A stretch of 12,334 nucleotides of DNA from CAZCAQ01 sp964563965 (GTDB taxonomy: Bacteria; Patescibacteriota; WWE3; UBA101185; UBA10185), in assembly GCA_964563965.1 (NCBI GenBank), contig CAZLZI010000028.1, positions 1-12,334 on the forward strand, given 5' to 3'. Below, piece after piece: positions 5,021-12,334 of this stretch. Below the pieces are notes generated by a model, which was given only the letters and a program-made list of their open reading frames with translations, did no database searches and was not told where the DNA came from. Numbering within the stretch: the stretch's first letter is position 1; every line of letters begins with the position of its first letter. Both the position numbers and the translations under genes were made by a program.

Positions 5021-8000
5021 TCATTCTTGTTTGAAGTTAACATTACCACCGTTCATAACGGACTGCACTTGCTCTTGGGATAGGGGATAGGTAAATAGTC
5101 TCATATCATCTATTAGTCCATGAAAATTACGACTGGTATCCCCGCCAATGAGTATAGGGCTTGTATCTGTACCAGCGGGAATTCCCGAGCCTGTACTTGT
5201 GTCTTTAAGTACCCCATTAATATATAGTGCTCCATCGTTGCCAGAGACTGTAAGCGCAACATGATTCCAAGTGCTTAGTTGCATTACACTGGTAGCACTC
5301 AAAGAAATATCGGAAGACCCGTCAATATTACATTCAATGTCTACATATGTAAGTGAATTTATTACAGTTTCATTGCTTGTTCTACAATAATTATTTGTTC
5401 CTTTATCAAAAAACTCACCGAGATTGCCTTCTCCATCTGATAATGGTTTAAGCCAAGTGGTGAGAGACAAGCCTCGACTAAGTCCGATGTCAAAGTCGAT
5501 TTCATTTGCATTTGTTACAGTGACGTAGTCATCCGTTTCAAATGCTCCACTAGAGCTAAATTTTCCTGAAGATCCTGCATGCCAGAATTCAGATGCCGTT
5601 CCAGATCCACAAGTGCCCGTAGTTGTATAGGTAACACTCCCACCTACAGTAAGTGTTCCATCATTTGCTCCAGTCCCAGAGTCATTTATATCTGTCCCTG
5701 TACATTCATCAAACTTCCACCAGCCTACAGGAAATCCTCGGTTTACTTCTTGGGCAATTTGCGCATTTGTTAAAGAAGAAGTAAAAAACTTGATATCATC
5801 GATACTTCCATTGAAATCAAAAGTGGTATAAGAGCTCCCACCATTTCCAAAGGTAAGTTTGTCATTGTTTACAGTTGTGGCTGTGGTGCTGTCAGTTGTT
5901 GCCGCTGCCGCTGGATAACCATCTATATAGATATATAGGCTATCGTTAGTAACATCTCTTTTGCCTGTTATATTATGCCAGTTCCCATCCGCTAGGGTAG
6001 GGGAGGTTGCGCAAACTGATGGAGAATTTGTACCGTCCGATATCTGAAAGCATGCCTGTTCAGATGAATTAAGATACAGTGCGTATGGATAAGCCCCGCT
6101 CCCATCATTTTTTGCTACAACATATGCATTTGCTGAATAATTAGCTGAAGTTTTTATCCAAGCCATAAGTGTGTAGGAGTCCGTTGTTGCGCCTTTATCT
6201 GTAAGTGTTGTTTCTGTAATTTGAATTACATCATCAGTACCGTCAAATGCAAAAGCACTCCCAAATTTCCCAGTAGACCATGGAGTTGAAAAGGAGTCTG
6301 TGGTGTTATTATTTCCTGATTTGTCATAGGAAAGAGAACCCGTATTCTCGTCTGCGTTCCAATACGCGCCTAAACTAGTGGTATAGTCTGTACCCTCAAC
6401 TACGTCTCTTTCACTCGTACCTGTACCAAAATTTGTTGCACTAGCATAATTCATATCAGCCTTTGCTTCACTGGCTGTAAGCTCCTGAGTGTAAATCCGA
6501 ACGTTGTCAATCACTCCATGAAAGTTATTGCTAGAATCACCACCAATAAACATATTTGAAGCGGAATCATTACTAGGAGAACCATTACCTGTAGCTACTG
6601 AAGTTCCGGCAGTTTCTCCATTTACATAGATTGTAATTTCATCGTCGCTATCATCAGTCCAACCGGCACACACGTGACTCCAAGTACCAAGACTGACCGT
6701 TTTAGTTGCAGTAAGTGTGGCATCCGTTGTTGCTAAATCAAAACCAGCTTGTATACCATTACCGGTACTAATTCGCATGTAAGAGTTGCCTTTAGACCAA
6801 AATTCTCCAGCAGAGCCTTCACCGATGGAAGTAGGGTTAATCCATGCGCAGACGCTATAGCCTGATTTGGACTGGAGATTAATTGAACTGGCAGCACTTA
6901 CTTCAACGTAGTCATCACTGCCATCAAATGACAACGCTTTATCAAATTTACCTGCTAGTGATTGGGTCGGACATGCGCCTGTTGTAGGACATGTGGTACC
7001 GCCACCAAGATTGCCATTGATTCCGGTATTTGAGGTTGCATTATAGGTCGTATCTCCGTAGCCTTCATCAAGCTTCCAAAACCCTGCAGGGGAGGGGAGA
7101 TCAGTGCCCATCACACCTATATTTGTACCTTTTTCTGTAGATGGTGTATTGTAATCTGCAAGGATTTCCGCAGCAGTACGGGCATAACCATAGATTTTAA
7201 CTTCATCAAGCCTACCATAATGAGGTGAGCCTAAATCTGACTCTGCTCCAATTACTAGGCTTACAGCATTAGATAAATCACCAATATTCCCAAGAGTTCC
7301 TACATCATTGTTATTATCAGGGTCATCATCTTTCCCATTGAGGTATATTTCAGAATTAGTTGCACTGTCATCATCCCAAACCACCGCAAATTGTGTCCAC
7401 GTATCAGTTGCTATACTTGAAGTAGAGATCAAACTATATTCATCACACGATGAGGTAGCATCACAGACTTCAAACACCAATTTATCATCACTGTCCCTTA
7501 TATATAGCAAATACCCTTGGTTGCTATTTGCAGTACCATTACGTTTAGCAATTAGTGTGTCATCTGCCACTGAACTTGAACTTCTATACACCCACCCCGA
7601 AAGTGTGAAATCTCTATTATTTGAGTCTAGAAGGTTGGAGTCGCTTACCGTGATATAATCCCCAGTATTATCAAATGAAAGACACGCCCCTTCAATACAG
7701 TTTGTACCTGTCAGTCTGGTAACTCCTGTTTCAGTACCATCATGGTTATAGGGAGATGTGTCATTGGCAGTTCCTGTTGCACTCTCATCAAATTTATGAA
7801 AAAGTATGGGATCTTTCTGAACTTGTTCATTTGAGACGCTTTTAAAGAATGTACTAGAAGCTTGATTGTTATATGTGGTTTCTGCAAAGCCTGCTGTGAT
7901 AGTTCCTTGTAATACCCAGATCTCATCAACACTGATGTTAACATCAGATGATATTCCTGCACGAAGTCTATGTGTGAGTAGAGAGTCTGCTGATGACAAA

Positions 8001-9022
8001 TCACCATCTTCGTTAAGGATAGAACCAGAGCTTGAGTTAGTTCCGTCTGTATAAATTGTTGCATCTCCATCTCGATCTGCTGAAATGCTCATATGGTGCC
8101 ACTGACCATCACCAATATCTATTGCCGTGTTGTTTATATTGGACCAAGTAGTGTTTGTTGCATCATTTATTCTAAATTGCAATCTCTTATCACCCAGATC
8201 TCCTCTATAGTTAATACCAAAGCCCACCCCAGCTAGCTCGTAGTTGCCCGATGCCTTGCCGATTATTGTTTTCCTAAATCCTGAGTCTATTACTTTACTC
8301 CAGAGTAGTAGAGAGAAATCTTCGTTGGCCCCAAAATTAAGATTTGCCCCATTAGTTAGGTCTACGTATTGTGAGTTATCTGTACTATTACCTACACCAA
8401 GATGAACAGGTGATCTGCTTGCGTTACTTGCTGTCATACTGCCATTTGTTGTCCCATCATAATTATTAGCTGTAGAGTCAAGCATTTGTGGCGCACTACC
8501 TGAGGGGTCTTGGTTTAAATGCCATGCGCCTACGTATGTTGCACTAAAGCCTCCGCTTGAAACTGCTCCCCACATTTGACTTGGTTGTTGTTGGTTGGAG
8601 GCTGTTGGGTTGCCGTAATACATGTAGATATCTGTATCTGCATTGTAACTAAGTGTTGAAACTTCCACCCACGCAGTAAGTTCGCCGCTGACGTTATTAA
8701 AGTATTCAATTTCGTGTGGTAGCACTGTTGTTCCATCACCGGATGTAAAAATAATATCATTACCACTAGCCTGTGCTTTTGACAGTTCATGTATGCGCTT
8801 ATTAATTAACAAGTGAAAATTAGTGATATTGCTGGTTTCTGTTACTTGGGCTTCATCTATGACAAATCGCATTCTGTAAGTCCACCCAGAATTATACCAG
8901 CCTGCTTGTGCAGTTTTAGTTTTGGTTGCTTGCAGATACAAGATTGGAATGGCTGCTAGAAAAAGCCCGATACTTATAGGAAAAAGTATGTTAATAAACT
9001 TGCGAATGCGCTTAATTTTCAT
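5021..9022 (-). CDS. Giant secreted DUF2341 protein with five LamG/concanavalin-like modules
   Basis: The 1333-residue protein is exported and probably binds carbohydrate or acts as an adhesin. It begins with a basic segment, a hydrophobic helix (about 10-30) and a likely signal cleavage after AQA (38-40). A DUF2341 domain follows (about 41-150; YNSGWTYRMRF, DIYMYYGNP). Then come five LamG-type jelly-roll modules at about 155-388, 404-625, 644-860, 882-1096 and 1098-1326. Each has the W.LDE-like opening, FDG.DDYV, a W.H.....D centre and a G.ID..RIY closing strand. Several hold paired cysteines, for example 678/684 and 725/785. I see no sortase motif, no C-terminal membrane anchor and no catalytic motif, so attachment may rely on the co-expressed fibre protein. 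The ATG overlaps the upstream gene's end by 11 bases and lacks a Shine-Dalgarno sequence, pointing to translational coupling. LamG modules also occur in glycoside hydrolases and sialidases, but no such domain is visible here. Confidence 0.9.
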   Translation of the reverse strand: MKIKRIRKFINILFPISIGLFLAAIPILYLQATKTKTAQAGWYNSGWTYRMRFVIDEAQVTETSNITNFHLLINKRIHELSKAQASGNDIIFTSGDGTTVLPHEIEYFNNVSGELTAWVEVSTLSYNADTDIYMYYGNPTASNQQQPSQMWGAVSSGGFSATYVGAWHLNQDPSGSAPQMLDSTANNYDGTTNGSMTASNASRSPVHLGVGNSTDNSQYVDLTNGANLNFGANEDFSLLLWSKVIDSGFRKTIIGKASGNYELAGVGFGINYRGDLGDKRLQFRINDATNTTWSNINNTAIDIGDGQWHHMSISADRDGDATIYTDGTNSSSGSILNEDGDLSSADSLLTHRLRAGISSDVNISVDEIWVLQGTITAGFAETTYNNQASSTFFKSVSNEQVQKDPILFHKFDESATGTANDTSPYNHDGTETGVTRLTGTNCIEGACLSFDNTGDYITVSDSNLLDSNNRDFTLSGWVYRSSSSVADDTLIAKRNGTANSNQGYLLYIRDSDDKLVFEVCDATSSCDEYSLISTSSIATDTWTQFAVVWDDDSATNSEIYLNGKDDDPDNNNDVGTLGNIGDLSNAVSLVIGAESDLGSPHYGRLDEVKIYGYARTAAEILADYNTPSTEKGTNIGVMGTDLPSPAGFWKLDEGYGDTTYNATSNTGINGNLGGGTTCPTTGACPTQSLAGKFDKALSFDGSDDYVEVSAASSINLQSKSGYSVCAWINPTSIGEGSAGEFWSKGNSYMRISTGNGIQAGFDLATTDATLTATKTVSLGTWSHVCAGWTDDSDDEITIYVNGETAGTSVATGNGSPSNDSASNMFIGGDSSNNFHGVIDNVRIYTQELTASEAKADMNYASATNFGTGTSERDVVEGTDYTTSLGAYWNADENTGSLSYDKSGNNNTTDSFSTPWSTGKFGSAFAFDGTDDVIQITETTLTDKGATTDSYTLMAWIKTSANYSANAYVVAKNDGSGAYPYALYLNSSEQACFQISDGTNSPSVCATSPTLADGNWHNITGKRDVTNDSLYIYIDGYPAAAATTDSTTATTVNNDKLTFGNGGSSYTTFDFNGSIDDIKFFTSSLTNAQIAQEVNRGFPVGWWKFDECTGTDINDSGTGANDGTLTVGGSVTYTTTGTCGSGTASEFWHAGSSGKFSSSGAFETDDYVTVTNANEIDFDIGLSRGLSLTTWLKPLSDGEGNLGEFFDKGTNNYCRTSNETVINSLTYVDIECNIDGSSDISLSATSVMQLSTWNHVALTVSGNDGALYINGVLKDTSTGSGIPAGTDTSPILIGGDTSRNFHGLIDDMRLFTYPLSQEQVQSVMNGGNVNFKQE

Positions 9023-12000
9023 TTACTATAAACCAATCAAACTTGATTTCTTCTGAAGCAGGTGAGTCGATTTCGACAGTAAAGCTACTGCTTGCTTCTT
9101 TCGATTGCACAAATAGTGTTTTACCAAGTGTTGAGGTTGTTGGGGTTATAAATATTCTTGAAGTTCCTTTCACTTTTGTAGTTTCGATCTCAATACTGGT
9201 TTGGTTTGCGTGCAGGGTGGCGCTACCTAATGTTGAATTTGCAATGATAAGTTCATCCGTTGTTACAGTTGCTGCTTTGACATCACCCTGTGCAATGATA
9301 CTTCCATCAGGAGTAAAGACAATACCTGTATCGAAGAAATCGATACTTCCAGTTAATTCTTTTTGGAAATACAAAGTTTGTGTTTCACACATTTCTGCAT
9401 TAAGATCTTGCGTATCTGCGTTATAGCAAGTCGGACCAACTATACCAATAGTGTTATCGAGTGCGTTAACCTCCAGAAAACCGAGGTTAAGTTTACCATT
9501 AATTGCTACATCGCTAAAGGTTGCGTCATCAAGAGCAATTAATTTATTTGCTATAGTAAGGACTTCTTCACCATCGCCATTCGTACTGCTACTAAGTCCA
9601 AGATCTGCTATAAAAAGTTTAAATTCATCAATTAGCGCTAGTACATCACTAACTGCAGTTACTGATGGTGTAGATTCACTGCTCTGGGATGCTTGATTGG
9701 TTTCCATCAAGTCTCTAACTATTGCATCTAAATCGTTGACCTGTCCTCGTAGGGTACCTATTTCTGTATCTAATTGCCCGATTTGCTCGGTATTATTGTT
9801 TGTATTTGTTAGCCCACTTAAGGTATTAATCGTATCCATGACATTGACACCCTGAACAGTTAGATCGCCACTTAAGTTTAGATTTCCTTCTGGGGTTAAT
9901 GTTGTTTGCGGGTCATACCAAGTATTATTTACAAACACCAATACGGTACCTGCATTGCCAGTGAAGTTTTCCAGCGCATACCCGATTATTCTTCCCGCTT
10001 GGGTTGCTTTCATACCAATTCCTGCTATAGCAGAAGAAGTTATTGGATCACCTATGGCGATAGGTCCATTTTGACTGTTTACTTTTACAGGGACTCTACC
10101 GGCTAATGCGATGGGGTAGGCAGTTGTTTCATAGTCTTGTCCTTGTCCTAGCAATAAGCCTGGTTCTGACGAGACAATGCCTAACGATGCATTCTGATAA
10201 GGCGTAGTTGTTTTTTTGACTTTTCCAGCATGATTTATATCAACCGTGACTAGTTGGCCTGCCTCTAAGCTGTCAGTACTGGTATAAAGCTCTGCTAAGT
10301 CGGCACCCCCAGCTACACCGTAATCATTACTTTTATCTACCCAACCTAGAAGATTCCATTCACTGCCATCATATAACCAATAAGTAAAATCACCCGTAAC
10401 TAAATTATCAATATCACCACTGCCGCAGTTGAAGTTGGCATTGGCAGTACAATCAAAGTCGGTATAGTCATCACCAATTTCAACAAATATAATCTGACCT
10501 GCAGTTCCGCTATCAAAATTAGTTACATCTCCTGCAGCTACAGTATTAGCAGTGACGAAATGCGAACCAGCAGCTACACTTGGTGTTGTATCATTTGCAC
10601 TAAAGGCAATTTGAGTGTCAAACGATAGCGCTCCTTGGAAAATAGCTGTACCTGTAGCAGGGAGATCAAAAACCATATCTCCTGTACCGTATGTCTTGAG
10701 AGTTAAATTATTGTTTTCAAAATTTTCTCCAGCTTCAATAGTTAATGGGCCATAGCTTTCAATTTTTGTCGAGGTTTGATTTGTTAGGATAAGATCATAA
10801 GCAAAGGCTGCATCTCCAGCTGCATTAAAGGCTGTAGGAACATCAAATGCAATCTGACCTTCGCCAAAACTTGCGATATCAATACCCGATTCTGATAAAG
10901 TTAAGATGCCGGTACTTGCTACATCAAACTGTACATAGTTACTGCCATCGTATGACAGCTGAAGCTGTGTAGCCCCAGAGCCAGCAACAAAATTTGCAGC
11001 TACTCCGGATGCACCGGTTGAGGTATAAGTATAACCTGTACCGGTACCAGTGTAAGTTTGTGCCCAAGTATATGTTGTTTGTGCTACGGTTAAGTTAGCA
11101 TCTAGATCAAGAGCATTTTGAAAGTCGATAAAATCCAAGTCATCATTTGTAATATACGTACTGCCGATTGTAGTAGAGGAGGAGAGGATACCACTTGAGA
11201 CAGTAACAAGCCCGTTAGTAGTTAGATTATCCAATCTTACCGCGCCGTCAACTTCCAAAGTTCCTTCAACATAAGCGTCCTCGCCATCTAAAGCAGTGCT
11301 AGGGGAGCCATTCCCTACACTTAAATTACCTGCTACGGTTGCACTACTATCTAGTCTAACTGCTCCATCCACTTCTAGTGTTCCTTCTACATAGGCATCT
11401 TCGCCGTTTAGAGTTACATCAGGTGAAGTACCATTACCCACCCTTAAATTGCCTGTAAGCACGTGGAAGTTACCTGTACCGACTGCTGGAGTTGCAGTTA
11501 TATCTCCGGATGTTGTAGTCGTTAATGCTAAATTAGCGCTGGTTGAATTAATATTTAAGCCAGATGCCGTAGATGTTATTAGGTAACCTGCGCCGGTTAT
11601 TGTATTGCTACCAAGATTTAACGCGTTGTTTATCTGGTCATCGGAAGCATCAATTGCATCTGTAATACCACCAGCTGCCGTGGTTATTAAGAACGCATCA
11701 TTTATAACTAGATTTGCATCACTGTTTTCAACAACAACTCCTGCATTTAACCCCTGTGCATTGGCACTGTCTGCTTGTTGGAAGTATAGCCCGTATTTTG
11801 TACCAGCCGTAATCGATGGCGTGGCAATCAGTTCAAAAATATTTACTGACGCTGTAGCAAGATCTGATGTTAGTCTGAAGTTTTCAGCTCCGCTTAAGTT
11901 AACTGACAGGTCGTCCGTCCCAGTTAATTCACCTGTGCCTGTATTATAGGTAAGCGCAGCCGCACCAGACATCGTATTTGTACCATCCCAAAATGTTAGA

Positions 12001-12334
12001 TATGTATCTGTACCAGTTCCCAGAGCAACTGTGCCTGTGGCATTTGGTAAGGTTATAGTTCTATCTGTAGTGGCTTCTGCACCAGTAAGTATGATTTCAT
12101 GTGCATCTGGCGTAGCTCCTTCAAAGTAGAGGTTATTTCCAAGGCCATCGGCAGTGAAACAGTCATCCTCATCACAATCACCAACATAAGTTATATCTCC
12201 TGTTGGTCCTATACCACTAATTGGTTCCCATTGCAGTACGTTACCTGTTTGCCATGTTAATACGTGGTTAGCACTTGGTGCATCGGTGACATGATTTGGC
12301 AGAGTGTAGACATACGAAGAACTTAATGAGTTAG
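9012..12334 (-). CDS. Giant fibre-like surface protein with phage tail-type C-terminal region (5' end outside window)
   Basis: The frame is open to the right edge, so at least 1107 residues are present and the true start lies beyond 12334. The ATG at 11972 is only an internal Met. The visible N-terminal part is Gly/Thr/Ser/Asn-rich beta repeat sequence typical of fibres, including YFEGATPDAHE, TITLPNATGTVAL and TYLTFWDGTNT. Counting from the Met at 11972, residues 552-690 (GGADLAELY, LGIVSSEPG, YPIALAGRVPVKV, GDPITSS, IIGYALE) resemble the Peptidase_G2/intramolecular-chaperone region of phage tail and pre-neck appendages. Residues 706-757 look like a coiled coil. The C-terminal 50 residues (ITPTTSTLGKTLFVQS to FDWFIVNEN) form a small beta domain that I associate with CPR surface proteins. 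A trimeric surface fibre that may self-process is the best guess. It overlaps the LamG gene by 11 bases as the upstream cistron. The family comparison is from memory; cleavage is not shown. Confidence 0.85.
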   Translation of the reverse strand, partial: NSLSSSYVYTLPNHVTDAPSANHVLTWQTGNVLQWEPISGIGPTGDITYVGDCDEDDCFTADGLGNNLYFEGATPDAHEIILTGAEATTDRTITLPNATGTVALGTGTDTYLTFWDGTNTMSGAAALTYNTGTGELTGTDDLSVNLSGAENFRLTSDLATASVNIFELIATPSITAGTKYGLYFQQADSANAQGLNAGVVVENSDANLVINDAFLITTAAGGITDAIDASDDQINNALNLGSNTITGAGYLITSTASGLNINSTSANLALTTTTSGDITATPAVGTGNFHVLTGNLRVGNGTSPDVTLNGEDAYVEGTLEVDGAVRLDSSATVAGNLSVGNGSPSTALDGEDAYVEGTLEVDGAVRLDNLTTNGLVTVSSGILSSSTTIGSTYITNDDLDFIDFQNALDLDANLTVAQTTYTWAQTYTGTGTGYTYTSTGASGVAANFVAGSGATQLQLSYDGSNYVQFDVASTGILTLSESGIDIASFGEGQIAFDVPTAFNAAGDAAFAYDLILTNQTSTKIESYGPLTIEAGENFENNNLTLKTYGTGDMVFDLPATGTAIFQGALSFDTQIAFSANDTTPSVAAGSHFVTANTVAAGDVTNFDSGTAGQIIFVEIGDDYTDFDCTANANFNCGSGDIDNLVTGDFTYWLYDGSEWNLLGWVDKSNDYGVAGGADLAELYTSTDSLEAGQLVTVDINHAGKVKKTTTPYQNASLGIVSSEPGLLLGQGQDYETTAYPIALAGRVPVKVNSQNGPIAIGDPITSSAIAGIGMKATQAGRIIGYALENFTGNAGTVLVFVNNTWYDPQTTLTPEGNLNLSGDLTVQGVNVMDTINTLSGLTNTNNNTEQIGQLDTEIGTLRGQVNDLDAIVRDLMETNQASQSSESTPSVTAVSDVLALIDEFKLFIADLGLSSSTNGDGEEVLTIANKLIALDDATFSDVAINGKLNLGFLEVNALDNTIGIVGPTCYNADTQDLNAEMCETQTLYFQKELTGSIDFFDTGIVFTPDGSIIAQGDVKAATVTTDELIIANSTLGSATLHANQTSIEIETTKVKGTSRIFITPTTSTLGKTLFVQSKEASSSFTVEIDSPASEEIKFDWFIVNEN
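11229..11441 (-). repeat. Tandem 41-residue protein repeat in the fibre gene
   Basis: Two adjacent copies encode VGNG..., a short variable stretch and then GEDAYVEGTLEVDGAVRLD, which is identical in both (residues 190-208 and 230-248 counted from 11972). The copies start 41 residues apart. The variable stretch differs by one residue in length (TSPDVTLN against SPSTALD). At the DNA level many third positions differ although the amino acids match, so the duplication is old and the protein sequence is under purifying selection. Confidence 0.8.

Noticed and set aside
5021..9022. LamG protein as a glycoside hydrolase or sialidase
   Set aside because: All 1333 residues are accounted for by a signal peptide, DUF2341 and LamG modules; no catalytic domain is left.
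11970..11972. ATG at 11972 as the start of the fibre gene
   Set aside because: The frame stays open for 120 more codons to the window edge with the same protein character, and there is no promoter or ribosome site at this Met.
9012..12334. Prophage tail operon
   Set aside because: Only the C-terminal region is tail-like. The neighbouring genes are cellular surface, ligase and regulator genes, with no capsid, terminase or lysis genes.

Overview
The window looks like chromosomal DNA of an uncultivated bacterium, most plausibly from the Candidate Phyla Radiation (Patescibacteria). I infer this from gene content, not from a marker gene. The clues are a very large secreted protein with a DUF2341 domain and five LamG modules, a huge low-complexity fibre-like protein with a phage-tail-type C-terminal region, a Wzy/O-antigen-ligase membrane protein fused to TPR repeats, moderately AT-rich DNA, and starts that lack Shine-Dalgarno sequences. 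TGA is used as a normal stop (the LamG gene ends in TGA), so the recoded Gracilibacteria/Absconditabacteria genetic code does not apply.

Layout. At the left is a divergent pair. A minus-strand helix-hairpin-helix DNA glycosylase (42-776) closely resembles the AGOG type of 8-oxoguanine glycosylase/AP lyase. A plus-strand protein of unknown function (862-1659) carries a ParB/sulfiredoxin-like DGSHR motif. The plus gene converges on a hairpin at 1742-1763 that faces the end of a minus-strand membrane protein (1774-4023), a Wzy_C-type ligase/polymerase with TPRs. Next, also on the minus strand, is a MerR-type DNA-binding protein with a single transmembrane helix and an extracytoplasmic domain (4104-4763). 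A gap of about 260 bases (4764-5020) is rich in long inverted repeats. The right half is one minus-strand transcription unit. A fibre-like protein of more than 1100 residues runs off the right edge (9012-12334). It overlaps by 11 bases the start of the 1333-residue DUF2341/LamG surface protein (5021-9022).

How the genes may work together (inference). The two giant proteins would form a surface appendage or adhesin system. The ligase could decorate cell-surface polymers or these Ser/Thr-rich proteins. The membrane-anchored MerR-type protein is placed to link envelope state to transcription. The glycosylase pair looks unrelated to this surface cluster.

Expression signals are notable. The ligase and MerR-type genes each have a recognisable -10 element ending six or seven bases before the ATG, as expected for leaderless mRNAs. 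None of the five visible starts has a well-placed Shine-Dalgarno sequence. Bases 1-41 hold nothing I can identify.
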